From Paradesertivirga superstes (GTDB lineage Bacteria; Bacteroidota; Bacteroidia; Sphingobacteriales; Sphingobacteriaceae): a DNA stretch of 64,000 bases. The position numbers and the translations under genes are program-made. This document shows, piece after piece, positions 16,434 to 26,252 of this stretch; position 1 is the stretch's first letter, and each line of letters starts with the position of its first letter. Under the pieces are notes generated by a model that saw nothing but the letters and a program-made list of their open reading frames with translations, had not been told where the DNA came from and made no database searches. Location of the stretch: the NCBI RefSeq assembly GCF_037622515.1, contig NZ_JBBJCN010000007.1, positions 82,211 through 146,210 of the forward strand, read 5' to 3'.

Positions 16434-17399
16434 ATGAGAGCAAATAATATATTCAGGAAAGTAGGAGGTATATTATCCGAGATTAATGAGCAGTATCGAT
16501 ATTTATCAGAATCTTCTGATAATCTGAATGAGCTGGAGCTGGAGTTGCTTTCGGCTAATGCTGATTTTCTTGCAGAACATATTAAGGTGCTTAAAAAATT
16601 AAACTCTTCTCAGGATAATTCTGCTAAGCAAGAGCCTGCTAGTTCACAAGAAAAATTAGCTGTTGAACCACAATTTCAGAAATACGAAAAAGAACCTGAG
16701 AATATACCGGTTGCAGGTGAGGTGATTAAGGATGATGTTTATCCATCCAACGAACTAGATGAAGATAAAACCCCACTTGAAAATGAGGCTGTACCTGAGG
16801 CTGAATTAACTTCGGCTGCAATACCCGTTTATCCGCAGGGAATAGAAGAGTATAATACTTTAGTGGAAGAAGACCAGTCAGAAATTGTGGAAGAGCAAGC
16901 TGATAGGAATGTAGCTGAAATTAACGAAGCTGAGTCATCTTACCTTGAAACCCCGGTTCCTGTGATAAATGAAGAATCTTCTTCCCCGACGCAAGAATCA
17001 TCCCCTGTAATTAACGAAGTGATTATTGAGGAAAAAATAGTTAATGTAGAAGTTCCGTCTATTGCCGAGATGCAGGAAAAGGTTCCAACGTTAAATGAGA
17101 TGATGTCTGCACAGAGACCTCAGAATAATTCTATCGGATTGATAAATAAGCAAGCTGTTACAGACCTGAAGGCGATCATTAATCTGAATGATAAATTGCT
17201 GTTTATTAAAGATTTGTTTAATGGATATAGTCTTGCTTATAGTGAAGCTATAGAAATTATTAATCGCTTTGATTCTTTTGAGGCCGCTGACAATTTTCTT
17301 AAGACAAATTATGCGGGTAAAAATAACTGGGCATCCAGGCAAGGCACAGCCGATAAACTTTACGAATTATTAAACAGGCGATTTTCAGCAAATAGTTAA
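16434..17399 (+). CDS. Unknown acidic protein with conserved helical ends
   Basis: Function not recognised (321 aa). Three parts can be seen. The N-terminal ~65 residues look like a helical, coiled-coil-prone segment (NELELELLSANADFLAEHI). A middle of ~170 residues is very rich in Glu, Pro and Ser and probably disordered. The C-terminal ~85 residues (LNDKLLFIKDLFNGYSLAY...) look like a compact helical domain ending in LYELLNRRF. No signal peptide or membrane segment. The layout, two ordered ends joined by an acidic linker, suggests an adaptor. It is transcribed toward rodA, the end of the rod-shape cluster, from which it is separated by 66 bases. A TATTTTTG box at 16381-16388 may be its -10 element. 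No function is assigned. Confidence 0.8.
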   Translation: MRANNIFRKVGGILSEINEQYRYLSESSDNLNELELELLSANADFLAEHIKVLKKLNSSQDNSAKQEPASSQEKLAVEPQFQKYEKEPENIPVAGEVIKDDVYPSNELDEDKTPLENEAVPEAELTSAAIPVYPQGIEEYNTLVEEDQSEIVEEQADRNVAEINEAESSYLETPVPVINEESSSPTQESSPVINEVIIEEKIVNVEVPSIAEMQEKVPTLNEMMSAQRPQNNSIGLINKQAVTDLKAIINLNDKLLFIKDLFNGYSLAYSEAIEIINRFDSFEAADNFLKTNYAGKNNWASRQGTADKLYELLNRRFSANS

Positions 17400-17465
17400 T
17401 GCTATAAATCGCTTTATTAAAATATCAGAAAGGTGGAATTTAAGATTGTTTGAATGTTCAATAAT

Positions 17466-18725
17466 TTAAATCACCCCCATCCGGTTTGAATCCAGTCTTA
17501 AAAGAATAAATAACAGGATTGTAAAGCTGATTAAAGAAGATCCGCCATAACTAATAAAAGGCAGAGGTATTCCGATTACCGGAACTAGTCCTATGGTCAT
17601 TCCGATATTGATAAAGAAATGGAAGAAAAGTATGGAGGCCACGCCGTATCCGTAAACTCTGGTAAATGAAGATCGCTGCCTTTCTGCAAGGTTAATAATT
17701 CGGATCAAAAGGGTGACATATAAGCTAATTACCGCAAGGCTTCCAATAAAGCCCCATTCTTCTCCTACCGTACAGAAAATAAAGTCTGTGCTTTGTTCTG
17801 GCACAAAATCATATTTAGTTTGAGTCCCCTGTAAGTACCCTTTACCCCATAATCCACCAGAACCTATTGCTATTTTGGATTGATTTAAATTATAACCTTG
17901 TCCGCGCGGATCGTCAATTTTACCAAGGATAACATCGATCCTGTTACGCTGATGCGATTGCAGGATGTTTTTATATGCGAAGTCTACAGTAAAAATAAAG
18001 ATTACAGACATAATTAAACCGATACCTATTGTGGTAATAAAGGACCGGTTTTTTTTATTTGAATAAATCAATAATCCAGCTATTGCGATCAAAGCTCCTA
18101 TTACAATAATTTTACTAAACAGGAGTGTGAGGACAAATAGGGCTATAAATAAGGCGCCGACAACCAGAGTGTGTCCTGGCAAGCCCTCACGATATAATAC
18201 AAAAACTAAAGAGGTAAACGTCAGGGCAGAACCTGTATCGGGCTGAAGCATAATTAATGCCATGGGAATAACAATGATTAGCCCGGTAACGAATAATGTC
18301 TGAAAATCAGTCAGTTTCAGATTAGTTGAATTGAAATATTTTGCAAGCAGCAGGCAGGTAGCAAATTTGGCAAATTCAGAAGGTTGAAGCCTGAAACTAC
18401 CAATGGGAATCCATGCCTGGTTGCCTCCTACATTTCGTCCAACAAATAGAACCACAACAAGAAGTATGAGTGTAACTCCATAAAAAATAGGAGAGAAGGC
18501 ATTAATGAATTTATTATCCAGTAATAGAATTACCACCCCTAGAATTAATGCAACAATTATAAAAAGTAATTGCTTTCCGTAGTTGGTTTCGAGATCAAAA
18601 ATGCTGGGATGCAGTGGATCGTATACCGCCGCATGTATATTAAACCAGCCGATAATGCAAAGCGCCAGGTAGATAGAGATTATTACCCAGTCAATATTAA
18701 AAAAAAGGCTGCGCTGATTAATCAT
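17466..18725 (-). CDS. rodA: Peptidoglycan glycosyltransferase RodA
   Basis: SEDS-family membrane polymerase that builds glycan strands for cell elongation together with PBP2. The 419-aa protein has about ten membrane helices. SEDS signatures are visible: WIPIGSFRLQPSEFAK in the middle, and GLVPVIGIPLPFISYGG near the C-terminus. The large extracytoplasmic loop (NLNQSKIAIGSGGLWGKGY) holds the conserved acidic and glycine residues. It overlaps the upstream mrdA by 8 bases, so the two are co-translated. Last gene of the mreBCD-mrdA-rodA cluster. Confidence 0.96.
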   Translation of the reverse strand: MINQRSLFFNIDWVIISIYLALCIIGWFNIHAAVYDPLHPSIFDLETNYGKQLLFIIVALILGVVILLLDNKFINAFSPIFYGVTLILLVVVLFVGRNVGGNQAWIPIGSFRLQPSEFAKFATCLLLAKYFNSTNLKLTDFQTLFVTGLIIVIPMALIMLQPDTGSALTFTSLVFVLYREGLPGHTLVVGALFIALFVLTLLFSKIIVIGALIAIAGLLIYSNKKNRSFITTIGIGLIMSVIFIFTVDFAYKNILQSHQRNRIDVILGKIDDPRGQGYNLNQSKIAIGSGGLWGKGYLQGTQTKYDFVPEQSTDFIFCTVGEEWGFIGSLAVISLYVTLLIRIINLAERQRSSFTRVYGYGVASILFFHFFINIGMTIGLVPVIGIPLPFISYGGSSLISFTILLFILLRLDSNRMGVI

Positions 18726-20649
18726 TTTTTAAAATAGCATTTGTGTTCGCCTCAATTGGCTTCGGTTTAGGTTTATTTGAGGTACTATCAGGCTTTTTTA
18801 CAGGCGCGGTTCTGGCTTTTACCTTTGCTCCAGGTAATAAATTACCTTCCAGTATCCGGTCAAGATAGTATTTCGGTCGTGATATACTGTCGGTGATATA
18901 CTTTTCAATCATTAAACTGGCTATCGGTGCAGCCCAGGTTGAACCATGTCCGCCGTTTTCTACAATAACAGCTATGGCAATTTTAGGGTTATTTCTTGGT
19001 GCAAACGCGAAAAATACCGAATGATCATCACCATGAGGATTTTCCACCGTTCCTGTTTTTCCGCATATTTCAATTCCGGGTATGGCGGAATAGGTAGCGG
19101 TTCCGCCGTCCTGGTTAACCACCATACTCATACCGCGAATTACTGTTTCAAAGTATTTCGCATCTACGCCTACACTATTCTTCTTAGTATACTCAGTTTT
19201 GATAACATTTTTTTCTCCGATGGCTTTTACCAGATGTGGTTTGAAGTAAAATCCGCGGTTAGCGACTGTCGCAACGACATTTGCCATTTGCAGGGGCGTG
19301 ATGCCAAGCTCGCCTTGCCCTATAGAAAGTGAGATGTTAAATCCGGAACGCCATTTATCGCTTCCCCATCGTTTCGTATAAAGTTCATCCGTTGGTAGAT
19401 GCCCGTTTCTTTCAGCTGGCAGATCAATATCTAATTTTGTTCCTATTCCAAATTTCGCAACTCCTTCGCGCCAGCGTTTAAATCCATTAACAGGCCGCAT
19501 GCCCGAGCGATCTACAATTGTTGCATACACATTTCCATAATATGTATTGCAGGAAACCTGAATCGAACGGGCCAGATCTACTGTTCCGTGAACATGGGTA
19601 CATTTCATAGGACGGCGTGCACCATACCAGTATCCTCCAGTGCAATTTACACTCGTCTCAGGCTTTATTAAACCAAACTGCTGTCCCAGAAGGGCATTAA
19701 TTACTTTAAATGTAGAACCCGGAGGATATTCGGCCTGAATTGGCCGGATAAACATTGGTTTATTAGGGTCCTTGTCCAGAATTTCGTAATTCTTTCCCCT
19801 CTGCCTGCCAACCATTAAATTCGGGTTGTAGGTGGGGCTGCTTACAAATGCAAGAATTTCTCCCGTAGAGGGTTCTATGGCAACAATACTTCCGATTTTG
19901 TTATTCATCAGTTGTTCCCCGAATTTTTGCAGTGCTTTGTCGAGTGAACTGATTAACTGATCCCCCGAAACGGCTGTGGTATCATAGCGTCCGTCGGCAA
20001 AATGACCTTTTGGGCGGTTAAATGCATCAACCATCAAATTCTGAACTCCCCTTTGGCCTCTCAGAAGGTCCTCGTAAGATTTCTCAACTCCGGTACGCCC
20101 GATATAGTCACCTCTGCGGTAAAATCCACCAGATCGCTCGATATCTCTTTCATTTACTTCTCCTATATATCCCAAAAACTGAGCTGCGATACTATCTGGA
20201 TATTTTCTGACAGATCTGTTCTGAACATAGAATCCCGGAAATTCGGATAGCTTTTCCTGAAAAGTGGCAAACGTTATGGCCGACAGTTGCTTCTCGAAAA
20301 TTGAAGACGTATAACGGGAATACCTGATTGCTTTTTTGAATCGTTTATCAAAACCTTCCTTATCAATGCCAATCAAACGGCAGAATTCAAGGGTGTCGAA
20401 TGGCTTCACTTCCCGGGGAATAACCATTAAGTCGTATACGGGTTCATTTTGTGCTAATATTTTCCCTGTACGGTCTAATATTACCCCCCTTGCAGGATAC
20501 ACAATGACTTTACGTAAAACGTTATTATTCGCCGAAAGAAAATAACTTTTATCTATAACCTGGATGTAAAATAGCCTTAGTAGCAATATTAGAGCAATCG
20601 CTATAAATATCCCTTGAATAACATACCGGCGGGGGAAGAAACTATTCAT
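18718..20649 (-). CDS. mrdA: Penicillin-binding protein 2 (elongation transpeptidase)
   Basis: Class B PBP of 643 aa that cross-links peptidoglycan in the elongasome. One N-terminal membrane helix (IQGIFIAIALILLLRLFYIQ) anchors it. The PBP dimerisation region follows, then the transpeptidase domain with SxxK as PPGSTFKVI, SxN as SCN in VSCNTYYGN, and KTG in EICGKTGTVENP. The C-terminal tail is rich in Lys and Pro (KPKPKPIEAN), commonly seen in Bacteroidetes. Six bases separate it from mreD and it overlaps rodA by 8. Confidence 0.96.
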   Translation of the reverse strand: MNSFFPRRYVIQGIFIAIALILLLRLFYIQVIDKSYFLSANNNVLRKVIVYPARGVILDRTGKILAQNEPVYDLMVIPREVKPFDTLEFCRLIGIDKEGFDKRFKKAIRYSRYTSSIFEKQLSAITFATFQEKLSEFPGFYVQNRSVRKYPDSIAAQFLGYIGEVNERDIERSGGFYRRGDYIGRTGVEKSYEDLLRGQRGVQNLMVDAFNRPKGHFADGRYDTTAVSGDQLISSLDKALQKFGEQLMNNKIGSIVAIEPSTGEILAFVSSPTYNPNLMVGRQRGKNYEILDKDPNKPMFIRPIQAEYPPGSTFKVINALLGQQFGLIKPETSVNCTGGYWYGARRPMKCTHVHGTVDLARSIQVSCNTYYGNVYATIVDRSGMRPVNGFKRWREGVAKFGIGTKLDIDLPAERNGHLPTDELYTKRWGSDKWRSGFNISLSIGQGELGITPLQMANVVATVANRGFYFKPHLVKAIGEKNVIKTEYTKKNSVGVDAKYFETVIRGMSMVVNQDGGTATYSAIPGIEICGKTGTVENPHGDDHSVFFAFAPRNNPKIAIAVIVENGGHGSTWAAPIASLMIEKYITDSISRPKYYLDRILEGNLLPGAKVKARTAPVKKPDSTSNKPKPKPIEANTNAILKND

Positions 20650-20655
20650 TTTGTG

Positions 20656-21171
20656 TTAACGTTCTTTCTTGCGGTAGAAGATGAACTCAGCTACTAAAAT
20701 CAGAAATACAGTAAAAAGAGAACTCAAAATTATCCTAAATAGTGTGTACTGAAAGTCATTTAAGCTGAAGTCTTCAATTAAAAACAAAGTTGTATGATGT
20801 ACGAGAGTTAATATACTTGCATAAAAAACAAACCATCTGAATCCCATTATTCCCAGCTTTGGTTCGGGCTCTATTTCGAAGCTTAAGCGTTGAACTGTGA
20901 TACTTATAAATATTATTCTCACTAGGGCTAAAACAGTACAGGCTGCAGCATTTACACCTAGTGTATCATAAAAGCTATCTATGGTTAATCCAATTAAAAA
21001 CGCCAGCAAAAATACCAGCCAGTTGGGTGTTTCAAAGGGCAGGAGAAGAATAAACAGGATGTATAGAAAGGGTACTGAAAGGTTATAATACCCAATGTTT
21101 TTAAGTAAGAATACCTGTATAAAAACCAGTAATGCAAAACGTATCAGGTTGCTGGTAAATATTCTAATCAT
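20656..21171 (-). CDS. mreD: Rod-shape-determining protein MreD
   Basis: Small integral membrane protein (171 aa) of the elongasome. About five to six hydrophobic helices span the sequence. It is assigned mainly by position (mreC upstream with an ATGA overlap at 21168-21171, mrdA 6 bases downstream), size and hydropathy, since MreD conserves little sequence. The start MIRIFTSNLIRFALL matches Bacteroidetes homologues. Confidence 0.88.
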   Translation of the reverse strand: MIRIFTSNLIRFALLVFIQVFLLKNIGYYNLSVPFLYILFILLLPFETPNWLVFLLAFLIGLTIDSFYDTLGVNAAACTVLALVRIIFISITVQRLSFEIEPEPKLGIMGFRWFVFYASILTLVHHTTLFLIEDFSLNDFQYTLFRIILSSLFTVFLILVAEFIFYRKKER

Positions 21172-22007
21172 TTTACTGCCTGGTTTTGAGTTTCTAAAGC
21201 TTGTCGCTCAACGGCTAACTTGCTTTTAATGATATAGACATATGCAAGCGTGGAAAAATCAGTACTTAGTTTCACTTTCACTTCAGATGAAATTTCCCCC
21301 GTTTTCTTTCTGGTAACTGCCACTCTTCCAATGGCGATTTCTGCCGGAAATACAGAAGAATAACCCGAAGTAACAATATGAAATCCCTTCTTTACCTCTA
21401 CATGGTTCGGGATGTCTTTCAGCGTAGCTATTTGCGGGTCATAATTTTCTTGCCCCCAAACCAAAGAGCCAAAAGCCTGATTCTCTGAAATCCGCGCACT
21501 AATTCTTGTGTCCTGATGTAATAAAGATCTTATTGTAGCATAATGGTCAGATACGTTTTCTACGATTCCCACAATGCCTGAAGAGCAGATAACCCCCATC
21601 CCTTTTTCAATTCCATGACGTTTACCTTTATCAATAGTGATGGTGTTGTTTTTCTGATGGATTGAATTGTTTACCACTTTACCCACTATATAAGTGTATT
21701 GTTGGAAACGGGTTGTGTCATTAACTGAAATTTGCTGTATGCTATCGTTGTAAAACGAGCTTTTCAATGATGCCCTTAAGCGTGCATTTTCGGCTGCAAG
21801 ACTATCATTAACCTGTGCTAATCGCAGATATTCCTGAAGTGAATTCACTCTTTGATATGATTGACCAATAAGCTGATTGGAAGAATTTAAAACACTGGCC
21901 CGCTGAAATGAATTATTTCTAACCACGAGCACAAGGGAGGTGATAAAAAAGATAACGAAAAAAAAGAATGCGTTGTACTTGCTGATAAATATCAATAGGT
22001 TACGCAT
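21168..22007 (-). CDS. mreC: Rod-shape-determining protein MreC
   Basis: Periplasmic scaffold of the elongasome, 279 aa. A single N-terminal membrane helix (AFFFFVIFFITSLVLVV) leads into a coiled coil with several leucines (residues ~60-85). The MreC beta-barrel domain follows, with typical segments GVICSSGIVGIVENVS and VSGYSSVFPAEIAIGRV. It overlaps mreD by 4 bases. The 78-base gap to mreB upstream is filled by a palindromic repeat, described separately. Confidence 0.94.
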   Translation of the reverse strand: MRNLLIFISKYNAFFFFVIFFITSLVLVVRNNSFQRASVLNSSNQLIGQSYQRVNSLQEYLRLAQVNDSLAAENARLRASLKSSFYNDSIQQISVNDTTRFQQYTYIVGKVVNNSIHQKNNTITIDKGKRHGIEKGMGVICSSGIVGIVENVSDHYATIRSLLHQDTRISARISENQAFGSLVWGQENYDPQIATLKDIPNHVEVKKGFHIVTSGYSSVFPAEIAIGRVAVTRKKTGEISSEVKVKLSTDFSTLAYVYIIKSKLAVERQALETQNQAVK

Positions 22008-22016
22008 AGGTCATTG

Positions 22017-22085
22017 TTTGAATGAGTGAATGAGAGAATAATAAAGCATTCGCTCCTTTATTCATTCCATCATTCACTCATTGAA
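22017..22085. repeat. Palindromic REP-like element between mreB and mreC
   Basis: Perfect 13-bp inverted repeat: AATGAGTGAATGA at 22021-22033 and TCATTCACTCATT at 22070-22082, with further imperfect pairing inside. The 16-base word at 22024-22039 recurs exactly, in the other orientation, at 44357-44372. One of three related intergenic palindromes in this window. When transcribed it would form a long hairpin between the mreB and mreC messages. Confidence 0.75.
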
Positions 22086-23108
22086 TTATTGCATTAAAAA
22101 CTTGAAATTGTTTATATTCTTAAGTGAAATTCCTGTACCGCGAACAACTGCCCGTAAAGGATCCTCAGCAACGTGAACGGGTAATTTGGTTTTAGCAGCT
22201 ACACGCTTGTCAAGGCCTCTTAATAATGCCCCTCCTCCGGTTAAATAGATACCAGTCTGGTATATATCTGCGGAAAGTTCGGGAGGAGTTATTTCCAGTG
22301 CTTTCAGAATGGCCTCTTCTATTTTTGAAATGGATTTATCAAGGCAATGAGCAATTTCTGTATAGGATACAGTAATTTGTTTTGGAACACCAGTCATTAA
22401 ATCACGACCCTGAACCGCGAAATCTGCGGGAGGATCACTTAATTCAGGTAAAGCAGCGCCAACTTCAATCTTGATTTTTTCAGCGGTACGTTCTCCAATC
22501 ATTATATTATGCTGGCGACGGATGTATTGCACAATGTCGCTGTCGAAATTGTCGCCTGCAACACGGATAGATTGGTCGCATACGATTCCTGATAAAGCAA
22601 TAACTGCAATCTCTGTAGTACCACCACCAATATCAATAATCATATTACCCATTGGTTCTTCGACATCAATACCAATACCTACGGCTGCGGCCATCGGTTC
22701 GTGAATAAGGTATACTTCTTTCGCGCCGGCAATCTCTGCTGAATCTCTTACGGCACGTTTTTCCACTTCAGTAATGCCGGACGGGATACAAATTACCATT
22801 CTTAGAGATGGGAAGAACCAGCCTTTTCCATTGTTAATCATCTTTATCATTCCCCGAATCATGTGCTCAGCAGCATTGAAATCTGCGATCACACCGTCTT
22901 TTAATGGACGGACCGTACGAATGTTATCATGAGTTTTACCCTCCATCTGCATGGCCTGACGGCCGATAGCGATAACTTTATTAGTTGTTCGGTCAAACGC
23001 CACGATTGAGGGTTCGTCAACGACAACTTTGTCATTGTGTATAATAAGGGTATTTGCAGTGCCAAGATCAATTGCAATTTCCTGTGTAAACCAGTTAAAT
23101 AAACCCAT
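22086..23108 (-). CDS. mreB: Rod-shape-determining actin homologue MreB
   Basis: Cytoplasmic actin-like ATPase that organises lateral wall synthesis. The 340-aa protein is full length. ATP-site motifs are intact: EIAIDLGTANTLI (phosphate 1), NMIIDIGGGTTEIAVI (phosphate 2) and YLTGGGALLRGLD (adenosine). First gene of the minus-strand rod-shape cluster; a 132-base AT-rich gap separates it from purH upstream. No SD sequence. Confidence 0.97.
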   Translation of the reverse strand: MGLFNWFTQEIAIDLGTANTLIIHNDKVVVDEPSIVAFDRTTNKVIAIGRQAMQMEGKTHDNIRTVRPLKDGVIADFNAAEHMIRGMIKMINNGKGWFFPSLRMVICIPSGITEVEKRAVRDSAEIAGAKEVYLIHEPMAAAVGIGIDVEEPMGNMIIDIGGGTTEIAVIALSGIVCDQSIRVAGDNFDSDIVQYIRRQHNIMIGERTAEKIKIEVGAALPELSDPPADFAVQGRDLMTGVPKQITVSYTEIAHCLDKSISKIEEAILKALEITPPELSADIYQTGIYLTGGGALLRGLDKRVAAKTKLPVHVAEDPLRAVVRGTGISLKNINNFKFLMQ

Positions 23109-23240
23109 TAAAGAATAATGTTATAAGATTAAAATTAAGCTAAGTTAACGTCTTTTTTTTTAAAGCATCGTTAAAAACTACAATGGAATTACGTCAAAAC
23201 TTGCTAAATGTTGCAAAAATTGAAAATAAATTATCTGAAA

Positions 23241-24767
23241 TTAATGTTTAAAATGCCTAACCCCTGTTACAACCATTCCGAGGCCTTTTGCATTTGCCAT
23301 ATCTATAGAAAGCTGATCTTTAATTGAGCCCCCAGGCTGAACAATAACAGCAATACCGGCGTCGGCGGCAATTTCAACACAATCAGGGAAGGGGAAAAAT
23401 GCATCTGAGGCCATTGCAGATCCTTTAACATCAAATCCGAAAGATTTGGCTTTTTCCAGAGCCTGACGCAAAGCATCAACCCGTGAAGTTTGCCCAACTC
23501 CGCTTGACAGTAACTGTCCGTCTTTAGCAAGAACAATTGTATTAGATTTGGTGTGCTTTACAAGCTTTATAGCAAAATGCAGATCCTTTAACTCCTGTTC
23601 AGTAGGTTTTCTGTCGGTAACAGACTTCATTTGCTCTGTTCCTTCAATAGACATATCTTTATCTTGCTCTATTACTCCGTTTAGTAATGTTTTAAATAAT
23701 TTAGCAGGAAGCTTAACTTCTTTTCTTAATAAAAGGATACGATTTTTCTTTTCTGTAAGAACTTTCAGGGCGGCATCGCTAAATGCTGGCGCGATCAATA
23801 CTTCAAAAAATAATTTGTTGATTTCTAATGCCGTGTTCTCATCAACTTCGCCATTGCAAATGATAACACCCCCGAATGCGGAAACCGGATCGCAGGCTAA
23901 AGCCACCTTCCATGCCTCGGCAAGTGTACTTCTGGATGCCACGCCGCATGCGTTTGTATGCTTTAAAATAGCAAAGGTAGGCTCATCAAATTCATCAATT
24001 AAAGCAACCGCCGCATCCACGTCTACCAGGTTGTTGTATGATAATTCTTTACCATTCAGCTTCGTAAACATTTCGTCTAAATTACCATAAAAAAAGCCTT
24101 TTTGATGAGGGTTTTCTCCATAGCGAAGCGCTGTGGCATGCTGCTCACTTTGTTTGAATACGTTTAGTCCATTATCCTGATTGAAATAATTGAAAATTGC
24201 GGTATCGTAATGAGAAGAGGTGTTGAACGCTTTTTTTGCGAAATCGCGACGGTGAGAAAGCAGAGTGCTTCCGTCGTTCTCGGTAAGTATGTTATTAAGA
24301 TTGCTGTAATCGTCTTTTGATGCTAAAATAACGACATCATTAAAGTTTTTAGCGGCTGCTCGAATTAAGGAAATTCCGCCAATGTCGATTTTCTCTATAA
24401 TCTCCTCTTCGCCTAAACCAGCTTTTACCGTTTCTTCGAAAGGATAAAGATCTACAATGACTAAATCAATTTCCGGAATTTCGTATTGTTCAGACTGATC
24501 CTTATCTTCCTGCAGATCTCTTCTTGATAAAATCCCACCAAAAACTTTAGGATGCAAGGTTTTCACTCTGCCCCCTAAAATAGAAGGATATCCTGTTAAA
24601 TCTTCTACTCTTACAACATCAATGCCCAGATCTTTTATAAACTTCTCCGTTCCTCCTGTAGAATAAAGAGTTACTCCAAAATCATTCAGTTGCCTGATTA
24701 AGGGTTCTAAATTGTCTTTATAATAAACAGAAATTAAAGCGTTTTTTATTTTAACGGGATGACTCAT
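23241..24767 (-). CDS. purH: Bifunctional AICAR transformylase/IMP cyclohydrolase
   Basis: Catalyses the last two steps of IMP synthesis. The 508-aa protein has the N-terminal MGS-like cyclohydrolase domain (STGGTEKFIKDLGIDV..., GGRVKTLHPKVFGGIL) and the larger formyltransferase domain (LRYGENPHQKGF, LKHTNACGVA, SDAFFPFPDCVE). It ends GMVVTGVRHFKH, the family's usual C-terminus. A TATCTTTG -10 box lies at 24790-24797 on the minus strand, which would give a leader of about 20 bases. It lies upstream of mreB on the same strand but is probably a separate unit. Confidence 0.97.
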   Translation of the reverse strand: MSHPVKIKNALISVYYKDNLEPLIRQLNDFGVTLYSTGGTEKFIKDLGIDVVRVEDLTGYPSILGGRVKTLHPKVFGGILSRRDLQEDKDQSEQYEIPEIDLVIVDLYPFEETVKAGLGEEEIIEKIDIGGISLIRAAAKNFNDVVILASKDDYSNLNNILTENDGSTLLSHRRDFAKKAFNTSSHYDTAIFNYFNQDNGLNVFKQSEQHATALRYGENPHQKGFFYGNLDEMFTKLNGKELSYNNLVDVDAAVALIDEFDEPTFAILKHTNACGVASRSTLAEAWKVALACDPVSAFGGVIICNGEVDENTALEINKLFFEVLIAPAFSDAALKVLTEKKNRILLLRKEVKLPAKLFKTLLNGVIEQDKDMSIEGTEQMKSVTDRKPTEQELKDLHFAIKLVKHTKSNTIVLAKDGQLLSSGVGQTSRVDALRQALEKAKSFGFDVKGSAMASDAFFPFPDCVEIAADAGIAVIVQPGGSIKDQLSIDMANAKGLGMVVTGVRHFKH

Positions 24768-25161
24768 TTCGGGGTTTTATTTGAAGGCGCAAAGATAGGT
24801 TTTTTGAGTTAATTTTTTTCAGTATTTTAAATTGAGATTATATAGGGTATCGCCTGATAATAAAATACTTTTAAGTTTATTTTGTTGAAAACAGCGGCAT
24901 ATGTGTCTGGGTATTTTTATTAAGAAGACACCCAGGGGGCTTCCTGCGACATTAACATTCTACCGTACTAATCATGTAATACCTTGAAGCTGATTTCTGG
25001 AAGAGTTTATGCTAATATTTTTTGATTTATTGCAAAACCCTTCTAAGTTTCGGAAGTTAAATATAAGTAAGTTTACTTCTTAAGTGCTTGAAAGTCAATT
25101 AAAAACAATATTTTGTGTGAAATTTTGAGGCTAGAAAAAATCGAAATCTTAAACGAATAAC
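24768..25161. other. 394-base intergenic region upstream of purH and the cupin gene
   Basis: Divergent intergenic region. Next to purH it has a TAnnTTTG box on the minus strand (24790-24797). The remainder is AT-rich with no ORF worth calling and no tRNA. A GC-richer patch at 24903-24940 contains repeated, partly complementary short words but does not nest into a convincing hairpin. No clear promoter for the cupin gene was found. Confidence 0.6.
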
Positions 25162-25656
25162 ATGATGAACCCAAAAAAGAAAATTGCTGTCTTGATACTC
25201 ATAGGTGTCTTCAGTGTAGTTTATCAGATTCAGGCACAAATTACACATGGAAATGATCATATTATGGTTTTACCTGATAGTATTAAGTGGATGGATGGTC
25301 CTGCATCTTTACCCCCCGGATCTAAAGTTGCGGTGATTGAAGGAGATCCGGGTAAAGCAGGATTATTTACTATGCGGGCCAAAGTTCCGGCCAATTATAA
25401 AATAATGCCTCACTGGCATCCCGCCGATGAACATATTACAGTTATTCAAGGGGCCTGCTATATGGGCTTAGGTGCTGATTTTGCTGAAAATCCTGCAACT
25501 AAACTTGCAGCTGGAGCATTTGCAGTAATGAAGAAAGGCACTCATCATTATTTTTTCACCAGGGAAGAGTGCATTATCCAATTACACGGAGTAGGCCCCT
25601 GGGGAATCACTTATATTAATCCTGCTGATGACCCAAGGAATAGGAAAGTGAATTAA
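25162..25656 (+). CDS. Exported cupin-domain protein
   Basis: A 164-aa protein with an N-terminal signal peptide (KKKIAVLILIGVFSVVYQIQAQ) and a single cupin barrel. The metal-binding cupin motif 1 is seen as MPHWHPADEHITVIQG (two His, one Glu). Motif 2 is around MKKGTHHYFFTREECI. Likely periplasmic. Resembles the widely distributed cupins annotated only as 'cupin domain-containing protein'; the substrate cannot be told. Convergent with purN, 8 bases apart. Confidence 0.88.
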   Translation: MMNPKKKIAVLILIGVFSVVYQIQAQITHGNDHIMVLPDSIKWMDGPASLPPGSKVAVIEGDPGKAGLFTMRAKVPANYKIMPHWHPADEHITVIQGACYMGLGADFAENPATKLAAGAFAVMKKGTHHYFFTREECIIQLHGVGPWGITYINPADDPRNRKVN

Positions 25657-25664
25657 GATATTTT

Positions 25665-26252
25665 TTAAGCCGACTTCATTTTCTTAAGTAATTGTTCAAT
25701 GACCTTGGGATAATGCAGGTGCTCTAACTGATGACCTTTAAATTTTATCATTTCCAAATCATCTCCCTTCTCAATTTTAAAACGGGATTGATGAATTATT
25801 TCTCCTTCGTCAAAGCATTCGTTTACAAAATGAATGGTTATGCCGGATTCTTCTTCACGATTATCCAATATGCTTTGGTGTACTTTGTCGCCATACATGC
25901 CTTTACCTCCGTATTTAGGTAATAAGGCAGGGTGGATATTTATAATTTTATTCGGAAAAGTTTTAAGCAGGCTTTCCGGAACAAGCCATAAAAACCCCGC
26001 CAGCACAACAAGGTCTACCTGTAAGCTTTTGAGCAGGTCGACTACTGTTTCAGTTTGATAAAACTCCTGTCTGTTAAAGATATGTGTGGGTATTTCGAAA
26101 TTATCAGCCCTCTGCAGTACAAACGCATCAGGATTGTTGGTAAGCACAATAGCCACTTCGGCATCATTATGTTTTTTGAAATGCTCCATGATTTTTTGTG
26201 CGTTTGAGCCTGAACCGGAAGCGAAAATTGCTATACGTTTTTTTAGATACAT
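25665..26252 (-). CDS. purN: Phosphoribosylglycinamide formyltransferase
   Basis: Transfers a formyl group from 10-formyl-THF to GAR in purine synthesis. The 195-aa protein has the phosphate loop FASGSGSNAQKI at the N-terminus, the INIHPALLPKY motif with the active-site histidine, and the conserved aspartate region FVNECFDEGEIIHQ. A few bases before the ATG lie no SD motifs. A palindrome at 26297-26317 contains a TACTTTTG box in the minus orientation and may be its promoter. Confidence 0.95.
   Translation of the reverse strand: MYLKKRIAIFASGSGSNAQKIMEHFKKHNDAEVAIVLTNNPDAFVLQRADNFEIPTHIFNRQEFYQTETVVDLLKSLQVDLVVLAGFLWLVPESLLKTFPNKIINIHPALLPKYGGKGMYGDKVHQSILDNREEESGITIHFVNECFDEGEIIHQSRFKIEKGDDLEMIKFKGHQLEHLHYPKVIEQLLKKMKSA

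Noticed and set aside
24903..24940. GTGTC-CTGGG ... GACAC-CCAG, which looked like an H-type pseudoknot
   Set aside because: The two stems would need zero-length connecting loops, which is not feasible; neither stem alone is convincing.
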